Shown: positions 1 through 5,189 of the stretch, one piece after another
How positions within the stretch are numbered: the first letter of the stretch is position 1
Layout of the letters: each line of letters opens with the position of its first letter
Translations under genes and position numbers: made by a program
The notes under the pieces: model-generated
The model's database searches: none
What the model saw: only the letters and a program-made list of their open reading frames with translations
Told to the model about the DNA's origin: nothing
Source: an uncultured Pseudobdellovibrionaceae bacterium
Lineage (GTDB): Bacteria > Bdellovibrionota > Bdellovibrionia > Bdellovibrionales > Bdellovibrionaceae
DNA: 5,220 nucleotides
Reading direction: 5' to 3'
Assembly (NCBI GenBank): GCA_937900305.1
Contig: CALCCV010000237.1
Span: forward strand, 1-5,220

Positions 1-304
1 ATGGATTCAGATGGTTGGAAATTGAGTCACGCAGATTTTAGGTGCGGAATGTAGGATTAACGAGCTGTCGGGTATAAACACGAAGGCCAGAAGTCCTGGC
101 GGGAACGCTCCTAAATGCAGAGCTGAGAACTGCAACCATAAGCCAAGGGCAAAAGTGATAAGTCCCGCATACAATTAGTCGGGCAGAAGTAGTTCTTGAG
201 CTAAGTTTCTTTTGAGTTTGGCAACCTATAGCGAGTAGTTTCATTTAGGGTGATTGCGCGTGACTGCAACCGCTCTAAAGTCTGAAACTATCGTCCAGTG
301 AAGA
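1..304. other. Stretch with no supportable gene
   Basis: All forward frames are interrupted repeatedly. The forward frame opening at base 1 (ATG GAT TCA) closes after 17 codons at TAG. The only longer open frame is on the minus strand (244 to 38, 68 codons). It starts at an ATG without a purine-rich ribosome site (the preceding bases read CACCCTAA) and shows no signal peptide or recognisable motif, so I do not call it. I looked for tRNA-like T-arms and a signal recognition particle core and saw neither. The stretch may hold the promoter of the gene that follows, but no convincing -35/-10 pair was found. Confidence 0.5.
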
Positions 305-311
305 ATGAAAT

Positions 312-1640
312 TTGAAATTCTGGCGCCCCACAAGTAGTCTGAAGTCAGAATTCAATGAATTGGGTATTACCCAGGTAGCTTTCGAAAAAAATCAATCTCT
401 TTTGGGAGTTCAAGTTGGAGCCACTGAAAATCTTCGTTATGAGAAAATTTTTAACCAGCTGGTAGGTGAGGCCGTGGCTTCTGAGGGTGGCAATTGCGTT
501 TTTTGTTTACAGATCAAAACCAGGGTTCCTAAAAAAGGTGGAGGCTTTAGTTGTCCAGCAAAAGGAACCGAATCTTGTGATGGCGGTTATCTCGCCGGAT
601 TCCCGGGCCTGGAAACTTGTAAACCGATAACTAACTGCTCTGCGGATGCTGCCGACGAACTCATCGCCAAGATGGACAAATACAGAGATTATATGCCGGA
701 TGGATTTACAACAAAGTTCAACGAAGAATTTGCGGCCTCCGTCGGTGAAGGCCTAAAGATTTGCAGTGAAATTGAAACTAACGATGAAAAAGATCCAAAA
801 ATAAAATCCTTCAATTCAAAACAAAAACCGGCGTGCGATGCTTTTCAACGGGTTCAAAAAAAGTATGATTTGGAATTAGAATACCACAAAAAACGCAAAA
901 GCGCTTTTATTGCTCAGGATAACGAATGGGCTTATGAGCGAGGCCGACAGTACCAAGAGGGAGAAATCGCGGATTTCAAAAAATCTACCAGTGCCTGTCA
1001 GGATCGAACGTGTTGTGACGAATTTCAAATTGGACCACCACGGCAGCAAATGAAGGTTAAAACTGTTTCGACGCAATCGGTGTTAGAGGAGTTCAAGGGA
1101 GCGGCTTCCTTGAAAGCGGTCAAAGACTACTTTCACACGGCCGTATCGATTGAAATCACAAACACCGAAGGAAAGCCGACCCGCTACTTTTTGTTCCAAA
1201 ATCCTCAAAGTCAGGACGATTCTAAACGTAATGTGTGGTGCCGGCACAGCGAACGGTTAGGCCTCGAGTGCGGTGAGGATATACAATCGAAAAATGTGGA
1301 GGGCGAGCTAGAAAATCGCGGTGGTTGGGGTAAGACAGCTGCCATTGACGGCAAAACTTTAATTGTGCAAGGAAGGCAAGTTGCCTCGGTAAATGGCTCA
1401 GCAAATGCTACCGTGAACCAACAATCCCGATATCGTTTCATACCGGTTGAGCAATACCCGTACGGTGTCAAACTGGCTCCCCATTACGACCTTGAGGTTT
1501 TGACCAATGGGGGTGTAGACGGAGCTAAACCCGAATTTAAGATGCTAGATTCAGAGGCTACGGAGGACGCCCTGAGGGTTCGCACGTGCCTTGATTCAGC
1601 CAATACCACGAGATCGTTGCCGCGCGGAGGTAAACGATGA
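312..1640 (+). CDS. Cysteine-rich hypothetical protein, possibly 5'-truncated
   Basis: Unknown protein of 442 codons, not matched to a family I know. It has 14 cysteines, clustered as C62xxC65, C81/C89, C103/C109, C151, C175, C229 with C234-C235, C310/C320 and C426. The even number and the clustering suggest disulfides and an extracytoplasmic location. Residues 110-230 are charged and largely helical; residues 270-415 look strand-rich (FIPVEQYPYGVKL, YDLEVLTNGG). There is no signal peptide. The frame is closed by a TGA at 306-308, so the only upstream start is the TTG at 312. It has a weak purine tract (GTGAAGAATGAAA) rather than a good ribosome site. An ATG at 305 lies in a neighbouring frame that ends after 10 codons; a one-base change in the CCCC run near 326-329 would join it to this frame. 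The true N-terminus may therefore be lost or displaced. The stop overlaps the next start by ATGA. Coding status is likely because of the length and the conserved-looking cysteine pattern. Confidence 0.7.
   Translation: MKFWRPTSSLKSEFNELGITQVAFEKNQSLLGVQVGATENLRYEKIFNQLVGEAVASEGGNCVFCLQIKTRVPKKGGGFSCPAKGTESCDGGYLAGFPGLETCKPITNCSADAADELIAKMDKYRDYMPDGFTTKFNEEFAASVGEGLKICSEIETNDEKDPKIKSFNSKQKPACDAFQRVQKKYDLELEYHKKRKSAFIAQDNEWAYERGRQYQEGEIADFKKSTSACQDRTCCDEFQIGPPRQQMKVKTVSTQSVLEEFKGAASLKAVKDYFHTAVSIEITNTEGKPTRYFLFQNPQSQDDSKRNVWCRHSERLGLECGEDIQSKNVEGELENRGGWGKTAAIDGKTLIVQGRQVASVNGSANATVNQQSRYRFIPVEQYPYGVKLAPHYDLEVLTNGGVDGAKPEFKMLDSEATEDALRVRTCLDSANTTRSLPRGGKR
1626..1639 (+). promoter_or_regulatory. 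Strong ribosome binding site with ATGA start-stop overlap
   Basis: GGAGG at 1626-1630 is followed by the six-base spacer TAAACG and an ATG at 1637-1639. The TGA stop of the upstream cysteine-rich gene is at 1638-1640. This is the classic arrangement for translational coupling. It argues that a real gene began at 1637, although the frame now closes after 29 codons. Confidence 0.6.
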
Positions 1641-1959
1641 ATGGACTGCCCGTGGGCTGGTGGTCTTTCAATCTGTATTTTTCGCTCGACTTCACATCGA
1701 AATCGTCAGAGGAGCAAGTGAGCTAACTGTCGGAATGGATTTTCGATCGGTTCCGTTTCGTTTCGAATTTGAGTTCTGTTCTCAATTTGCGGGTGAAGTG
1801 ATTTCCGGGGAACTCGAGAGAAATTCTAAAAAGCGGTTCTTTTTGCAAAGTTCTGCCGTTGGGACGAAATCCTGTTCGACGTGGGTACCAGTCTCACTTC
1901 CTAAAGTTGGGGCGCCGCCCTTTGTCGATCGATTCGCCGATTGCGCATCAGAATCATGA
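1637..1959 (+). pseudogene. Possible frameshifted small gene coupled to the upstream gene
   Basis: The frame opened by the good ribosome site reads MNGLPVGWWSFNLYF and then ends at TAA 1724-1726, giving only 29 residues. In the +1-register frame, from about 1678 on, a protein-like stretch runs to TGA at 1957-1959. It includes LHIEIVRGASELTVGMDF and then FEFEFCSQFAGEVISGELERN, with alternating hydrophobic and polar residues as in beta strands. If the T run at 1678-1682 had six T instead of five, the two would fuse into one protein of about 107 residues starting at the strong ATG. This is my inference; the family is unknown. The last 15 or so codons lie antisense to the receiver-domain remnant and are probably not original coding sequence. 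The alternatives are a genuine 29-residue peptide, or chance. Confidence 0.35.
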
Positions 1960-2292
1960 TGTCTTTGTTTATTTTTCTCAATTCGCGGATCGTTGTCGCT
2001 CCATCCATTTCTGGCATCATCATATCGGTCAGTACCAAGAGATATTCGCTTTCTCTAAGGCAAAAATGGCTAGGGCCTCGGCCCCGCTGCTCGCGGTGCT
2101 TACGCGATAGCCAAAAGCCTCTAACGCGTGGCTGGTGATCTCTCGAATTGCGACTTCGTCGTCGACGACTAATATCCACTCGCCGAATCCGCGGGGAAGG
2201 CTCTTGTTCGGAAGTGAAGTCACGACTTGCCCTAACTCAAGCGCGGCCCCCAGGTGACTGCAAACGTCTTCGCCTTCAATGACTAAAAACAA
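1946..2292 (-). pseudogene. Frameshifted, truncated response-regulator receiver domain (hybrid kinase tail remnant)
   Basis: Read on the minus strand, one frame gives a linker (SLPRGFGEW), the first strand and acidic pocket ILVVDDE (Asp pair at about 2163-2158), then the typical helix and strand VAIREITSHALEAFGYRV and STASSGAEALAIFA. This frame ends in TGA at about 2031-2029. The next frame continues with LVLTDMMMPEMDG, whose Asp (codon 2026-2024) is the phosphoacceptor, then ATTIRELRKINKDIMI. One base lost near 2035-2045 explains the switch; restoring it gives ANI-x-LVLTDMMMP. The domain then breaks off, so the conserved Thr/Ser and Lys of the receiver fold, and strands 4-5, are missing. The PRG-x-GE-x-ILVVDDE linker is typical of receiver domains at the end of CckA-like hybrid histidine kinases; no kinase domain is left upstream. 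It cannot make a working receiver. Identification of the domain is secure; the parent protein type is inferred. Confidence 0.85.
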
Positions 2293-2302
2293 TGACTAAA
2301 AA
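2277..2302. repeat. 13-bp perfect tandem duplication
   Basis: The unit CAATGACTAAAAA occurs twice in direct succession (2277-2289 and 2290-2302) with no mismatch. Because 13 is not a multiple of three, it would shift any reading frame across it. It sits exactly at the upstream edge of the receiver-domain remnant, so it may be one of the lesions that ended that gene. It resembles a replication-slippage product. Confidence 0.9.
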
Positions 2303-2308
2303 CTCGAC

Positions 2309-2320
2309 AACTCCGGAGTT
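2309..2320. promoter_or_regulatory. 12-bp perfect palindrome AACTCCGGAGTT
   Basis: A perfect dyad located 75 bases upstream of the start of the outer-membrane barrel gene. It could be an operator for a dimeric regulator of that gene, or a small hairpin. No cognate regulator is in the window, and a palindrome of this length can occur by chance. Confidence 0.3.
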
Positions 2321-2332
2321 TATTTCAAAAAA

Positions 2333-2342
2333 TTGGCGCCAA
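2333..2342. promoter_or_regulatory. 10-bp perfect palindrome TTGGCGCCAA
   Basis: A second dyad, centred 23 bases from the first, in the same leader of the barrel gene. TTGGC-x-GCCAA-type half-sites resemble sites bound by several dimeric regulators, but this one has no central spacer. The pair may form a regulatory region; this is inference from position and symmetry only. Confidence 0.3.
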
Positions 2343-2395
2343 AATCTTCTTTAAGTGGTGCACAGCGGGGCCGCAAAGTTGCAAAGGGTGATGGC

Positions 2396-3076
2396 ATGAA
2401 TAAAAGCTATGCCTTCAAACAAATCGCCGCAGTTTTATTAGCCGTTTTCTTAACTCACATGGTTCGGGCTGAAACGGTCGGAGACAGTTCAGCCTCGGAG
2501 AGCCCGCCGCCTCCCCAGGTATTTGCCTCCAAAGGATTTAGCCTCGGGTTAAGCACTTTTGAACTGAAAGCTTCGGGTCGGTTATCGCTGCGCCAAAAAA
2601 GTCACTACGTTTACTCAGAACGCAGTGAAATTCGTCAAGTCGACGTACCCCGGTTTTTAGCCCTTGAGCTCGGATATTCAGAAATTCGCATTGATCGCTT
2701 GGGCTTCACAGGTGGCCTGAGTATCGCCAAGCAAATGAATAAAGATGCGGATGATTCCGACGACACTCTAACCCGGGGTGAGGGAAATCTAACTTATGGA
2801 TTTTCTGGCTCGGCCAATCTGGCGATCTATGGTTTGGCCGGTCTAAGTGCTCAAAGCTTTGATCATCTGGGAGGTCGAATAAATTTAGGATTGGGAGTTC
2901 AAGCTGGAGTTGGGATGATTTTTTCAAAAAAATACGTCGCAGAGATAGGTTATTACCTCACTCGCCACAGCTTCAATAAAGAATATTTCGAAAAAGATTA
3001 TCCCGAGTATGAATTGGATGAAAGTTCCTTCATAGAAACGAAAATCACAGCATTAAAGCTTGGATTTCTATTCTAG
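2396..3076 (+). CDS. Predicted 8-stranded outer-membrane beta-barrel protein
   Basis: The start is ATG 2396, preceded by AAAGGGTG with a five-base gap. The frame is open upstream to a TTG at 2333, but that would put 21 unlikely residues before the signal peptide. The 226-residue precursor has a signal peptide: basic MNKSYAFK, hydrophobic QIAAVLLAVFLT, and a cleavage site after VRA at residue 25. A short Ser/Pro-rich spacer (residues 33-41) leads into alternating strands. Examples are GFSLGLSTFELKASG, FLALELGYSEIRI, LGFTGGLSIAK, NLTYGFSGSANLAIYGLAG, INLGLGVQAGVGMIF, YVAEIGYYLTRHSF and ITALKLGFLF. The acidic segment at about 115-123 (KDADDSDD) and the loop at 195-210 fit surface loops. The last residue is Phe, the usual signal for BAM-dependent assembly. 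Size and topology match the small OmpA/OmpX-like barrels; it has no peptidoglycan-binding domain. The function (structural, adhesion or transport) cannot be told. It overlaps the convergent gene by 9 bp. Confidence 0.85.
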   Translation: MNKSYAFKQIAAVLLAVFLTHMVRAETVGDSSASESPPPPQVFASKGFSLGLSTFELKASGRLSLRQKSHYVYSERSEIRQVDVPRFLALELGYSEIRIDRLGFTGGLSIAKQMNKDADDSDDTLTRGEGNLTYGFSGSANLAIYGLAGLSAQSFDHLGGRINLGLGVQAGVGMIFSKKYVAEIGYYLTRHSFNKEYFEKDYPEYELDESSFIETKITALKLGFLF

Positions 3077-3685
3077 ACTTCCGCTAGCGCTAAATAAAAG
3101 CTTATCCATCCCAGCCGGATCGTTCGGTGGGTGTCGCCAATCAATGATTCGGCAATTTTGCACAGAGGCTCGTCCTTTGACCATGACGTGGGGGATTCGC
3201 GCCATCGCGGGAGCCCCGCGATGACCGCGCTCTTGCCACTTTTGATAAAATTCAATGGCCTCGGGCGGAATTGATTCTAAAATTTGGTAATTTTCGGGGG
3301 TGAGCCAGCGGAACATCTCTTCGGATTCATCTTCTCCAAAGACGTACGTGCCCGTCGAGTTCATGTCGAACAATATTGCAGGCAGGTTCCGAATTCTTTG
3401 AATAGGAATTTCAAAAAAAAGTGAAGGCTGATTCCAATCCGAAAATACGGATTGAAGTCCTTGGTGCATGAGCCATGGATGTATAGGGCTAAAATGAAGC
3501 ACTTCTTCCTGTAAGCAATTCAGTTTTTTCAACATCCGTTTTGGCAAGCGTTTTCTTTGCGGATGATCGTCATACTTAGCCATTTGCGACGCGTAAATTT
3601 CCGGATATTTTTCTTTTAACTCAACGAGCGGAATGAGAACTTCTCCTTTCAAATTGCGGGGTACCAGATGATAAATAAAACTCAT
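3068..3685 (-). CDS. Conserved hypothetical protein (resembles Bacillus 'group-specific protein' family)
   Basis: The 205-residue protein starts at ATG 3685-3683, with GGAG at 3694-3691 and a five-base spacer. It has no signal peptide or membrane segment, so it is probably cytosolic. It begins YHLVPRNLKGEVLIPLVELK (residues 5-24). Next come an acidic/aromatic stretch (KEKYPEIYASQMAKYDD), NCLQEEVLHFSPIHP (56-70), a strand-helix LFFEIPI...PAILFDM (89-108), and IPHVMVKGRASV (164-175). From memory, this order of YH-V-P, a KYP-YxxQ-xKY helix, a V-LHF-x-VHP loop and a terminal PH-x-KG-x strand occurs in uncharacterised 'group-specific' proteins of Bacillus and other bacteria. I could not verify this. 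No catalytic motif is assured; the conserved Tyr-His near the N-terminus is reminiscent of ADP-ribosyltransferase-like folds, but that is speculation. It appears to be a single-gene unit, converging on the barrel gene with a 9-bp overlap of 3' ends. Confidence 0.85.
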   Translation of the reverse strand: MSFIYHLVPRNLKGEVLIPLVELKEKYPEIYASQMAKYDDHPQRKRLPKRMLKKLNCLQEEVLHFSPIHPWLMHQGLQSVFSDWNQPSLFFEIPIQRIRNLPAILFDMNSTGTYVFGEDESEEMFRWLTPENYQILESIPPEAIEFYQKWQERGHRGAPAMARIPHVMVKGRASVQNCRIIDWRHPPNDPAGMDKLLFSASGSLE

Positions 3686-4008
3686 TTGATCTCCATTCGC
3701 TGAGTTATAGCGTTTTCAATTTACGCACAGAACGGACACTCACTTCAATCGATCTTTGGAAGTTATGGTTTGAAAGCTCATCTCTCAATTTTTTGGAATG
3801 GAACTTGCACTCACTGCGCCTCCCTTGAGGTCATGAAAAGCTCTGGTGAATCTTCAGTCAATCGTTGACGATCTTTGGCAGCACCCATTTGTTGACCGCT
3901 TCGCGGAGCGCCGATTCAGTATTGAGACTGGCACATTCACTGCAGCATCTTGCCGCAAGCCGTGCTACTTTCTTAGTAAGGCTGAGGTTTACAAAACCAG
4001 GAGGCTCT
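3686..4008. other. Divergent intergenic region
   Basis: About 320 bases separate the minus-strand gene from the small exported protein at 4009. The left edge carries the -10-like hexamer and ribosome site of the minus-strand gene. A short dyad GTCAA-TCG-TTGAC lies at 3857-3869, and two -35-like hexamers (TTGACG 3865-3870, TTGACC 3892-3897) follow, neither with a convincing -10 at the right distance. A small stem CGCT-x-AGCG is at 3897-3910. A minus-strand open frame ends at TGA near 3860-3858 after the protein-like tail SALREAVNKWVLPKIVND, which could be an old gene end, but I see no start for it. The right edge carries AGGAGG at 3999-4004. Confidence 0.4.
3704..3709 (-). promoter_or_regulatory. 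Candidate -10 element of the minus-strand gene
   Basis: On the minus strand the hexamer TATAAC (five of six matches to TATAAT) lies about 19 bases upstream of the start codon. It would give a very short leader that begins just before the GGAG ribosome site. No good -35 hexamer sits 16-18 bases upstream, so support is limited. Confidence 0.3.
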
Positions 4009-4266
4009 ATGAAACGACTTTTGCTATTCACAATGTCTTTAATGCTCTTGCCATTGACTGGCTTCGCCAACCTTGGAGACGCGTCACAATCAGCCAGTGA
4101 ATGGGAGGCGGCAGAAGTTGTTGCACGAGAAATCCAACTTGGGATGTCGAGCCAGGAACTCCAAGCAATTAGCGATGCAGTGCGTAGAGAAGAGCAACAG
4201 CGGCGAGGTGAAGAAGGAGTGGCTAGCCAGCAGGATGAAGAGGCCCGAAAATTGGGCGGCGGATAG
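4009..4266 (+). CDS. Small exported charged protein, unknown function
   Basis: The start at ATG 4009 is chosen because AGGAGG ends four bases before it (3999-4004) and a signal peptide begins there; the frame extends 48 codons further upstream without such signals. The 85-residue precursor has a basic MKR, a hydrophobic core LLLFTMSLMLLPLTG and a probable signal peptidase I site after GFA at residue 20. There is no lipobox cysteine, so it is not a lipoprotein. The mature 65 residues have no cysteine and look helical: EWEAAEVVAREIQLGMSSQE is followed by a Glu/Gln/Arg-rich helix (residues 51-82) and a Gly-rich end. It would act in the periplasm or outside the cell. I do not recognise a family. 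It appears to be a single gene. Confidence 0.7.
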   Translation: MKRLLLFTMSLMLLPLTGFANLGDASQSASEWEAAEVVAREIQLGMSSQELQAISDAVRREEQQRRGEEGVASQQDEEARKLGGG

Positions 4267-4268
4267 GC

Positions 4269-4467
4269 CATCGCTTTTACGGGGCCCGCACATTCCACCA
4301 ATTTCACTTTTTCGGCCAGGACCAAAGCGTCGGCTTTGGCTCCGAGAGTTTCATAATAGTTTTTTAATATCACCCTCAATAATTCCCTCCGGCCGTATCG
4401 ATGCCAATACCTTGAGTTTCAAATCGTTGGGCGACAAAATAGTTTGTGATGTGACAGAGTCTTTGGA
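4269..4467 (-). pseudogene. Decayed coding remnant, possibly of glutamate racemase
   Basis: On the minus strand, one frame (4467 down to about 4362) reads SKDSVTSQTILSPNDLKLKV, then LASIRPEGIIEGDIK, and ends at TGA just after a run of six A (plus-strand T run 4360-4365). The neighbouring frame continues NYYETLGAKADALVLAEKV and KLVECAGPVKAMAYP. With one A fewer, the two join as GDIK-NYYETLG. The order of a GT-x-xTV-x-S-like piece, a P-x-LKV piece, a GADALVL-like strand and an EKVKLVE-x-A piece faintly follows glutamate racemase (MurI). However, the catalytic GCTHYP motif that should follow LVL is absent, so internal deletions would be needed. Both ends are missing. The frameshift reading is reasonably supported; the family suggestion is weak. 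A GGAGGG on the same strand at about 4390-4385 before a TTG (4379) offers an alternative start. Confidence 0.3.
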
Positions 4468-4586
4468 TCATCCAGTGTATGCTGGAATATTATGCAGAGA
4501 GAGCGACGTGTTTGAGATTTAGAGTGCGTAGATCGGTGCTAGGGCGCCTCCGCTAAGAGCTCACACGGTCCCGGCGGGTGCTGGGA

Positions 4587-4592
4587 TTGACA
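4587..4592 (+). promoter_or_regulatory. Candidate -35 element TTGACA
   Basis: A perfect TTGACA lies about 97 bases before the start of the two-cysteine exported protein. The best -10 at 16-18 bases is CAAACT/AAACTG (4609-4615), a poor match, so the promoter is only tentative. Confidence 0.25.
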
Positions 4593-4688
4593 GACGTCCT
4601 CGAAATGGCAAACTGTCTGGAACTTACCGATCCGCTAAAAAAACGAGCGCCTGCGCCTTCGTTCCTCGGTGCAAAAAAGGAGTTAAAA

Positions 4689-5111
4689 ATGCCAACTAAG
4701 ACTGTGTTTCCGAGTGTGACATTGAGCCTCGCCCTCATGGTGAGTGGCCCCGCTCGTTCGCTTCCCTTCTCTCCGTCTTCTAACGCCGGGCCTAGGGAAG
4801 TAGCGACATCCACTGAAGACATCACGACTCTGACCTCCAAAAAAATCATCGAGGGGGACCTCGCCGTCACGTGTGAAATGGCCAAGGCGATTCGACAGCT
4901 AGCCCAAAAGGCGCCATTTCAGAAAGACAAGGCTCAGCTGACTCAGCGGTGGGTCAGTTTGCAAGAGGCCGCACTGCTCTCTCCCGAAATGAAGCGAACC
5001 CTGCACTCCACGGGAACTGTCGAGCCACAAGAGCGTTACAAGCTTTGGACCGCCTCTGCAAAAGCCCTAGGCTTTGACTGGAGCTGCGCTGACCTTCAGA
5101 AAGTTCTTTGA
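4689..5111 (+). CDS. Small exported protein with two cysteines, unknown function
   Basis: The start at ATG 4689 has an ideal site: AAGGAG at 4677-4682 with a six-base spacer. The 37 codons open upstream in frame lack such a site. The 140-residue precursor begins with MPTK and a hydrophobic stretch VFPSVTLSLALMVSG, with likely cleavage after GPA (residue 22). No lipobox is present. A Ser/Thr/Pro-rich spacer (25-50) leads to a helical domain with C62 (DLAVTCEMAKAI) and C133 (FDWSCADLQKVL). The two cysteines could form a disulfide that closes the helical bundle, consistent with a periplasmic location. From memory, similar small proteins with an N-terminal C and a C-terminal W-x-C-x-x-L occur as uncharacterised proteins in deltaproteobacteria; I could not verify this. 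Nothing points to a catalytic role. Confidence 0.75.
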   Translation: MPTKTVFPSVTLSLALMVSGPARSLPFSPSSNAGPREVATSTEDITTLTSKKIIEGDLAVTCEMAKAIRQLAQKAPFQKDKAQLTQRWVSLQEAALLSPEMKRTLHSTGTVEPQERYKLWTASAKALGFDWSCADLQKVL

Positions 5112-5117
5112 TGAGGC

Positions 5118-5149
5118 TGGCCCGCAACTTTGACGTCGGAGTGCGGCCA
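5118..5149. other. Imperfect hairpin between genes
   Basis: TGGCCCGCAACT (5118-5129) pairs with AGTGCGGCCA (5140-5149), giving ten pairs with two single-base bulges and a ten-base loop that contains GACGTC. It lies seven bases after the stop of the upstream gene. It is not followed by a T run (TAGGCCCAAAAATTT), so it is a poor intrinsic terminator. It may slow decay or act as a leader structure for the gene at 5190. Confidence 0.35.
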
Positions 5150-5189
5150 TAGGCCCAAAAATTTGATATCGCAAGCACAGGAGGGGGCA

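Larger units (their letters stand above)
4267..4688. other. Gap between the two small exported genes
   Basis: This 420-base stretch holds the minus-strand remnant described separately. On the plus strand, a frame ending at TAG 4520-4522 has a protein-like tail (IDANTLSFKSLGDKIVCDV, then PVYAGILCRESDVFEI), but its earlier part looks like antisense noise and has no start. From 4523 to 4688 I see a perfect TTGACA hexamer, a poly-A tract at 4637-4643 and the ribosome site of the next gene. No clear terminator for the upstream gene was found. Confidence 0.4.

Noticed and set aside
38..244. Minus-strand 68-codon open frame
   Set aside because: No ribosome binding site, no recognisable motif and an odd composition; likely chance.
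1211..1471. Minus-strand open frames opposite the cysteine-rich gene
   Set aside because: Shadows of the plus-strand coding sequence, without starts or motifs.
3865..3925. TTGACG and TTGACC as -35 elements for the gene at 4009
   Set aside because: No acceptable -10 hexamer at 16-18 bases from either.
3858..4008. Minus-strand tail reading SALREAVNKWVLPKIVND before a stop
   Set aside because: Looks protein-like, but the frame upstream is antisense to the exported protein at 4009 and no start can be assigned; too short to call.
4391..4522. Plus-strand tail with IDANTLSFKSLGDKIVCDV
   Set aside because: It overlaps the minus-strand remnant, has no start, and its upstream part is noise; only one of the two strands is likely to have been coding and neither is intact.
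4637..4675. Possible intrinsic terminator on the minus strand (GC-rich segment then T run)
   Set aside because: The stem is imperfect, with a two-base loop or internal mismatches, and no minus-strand gene needs it there.
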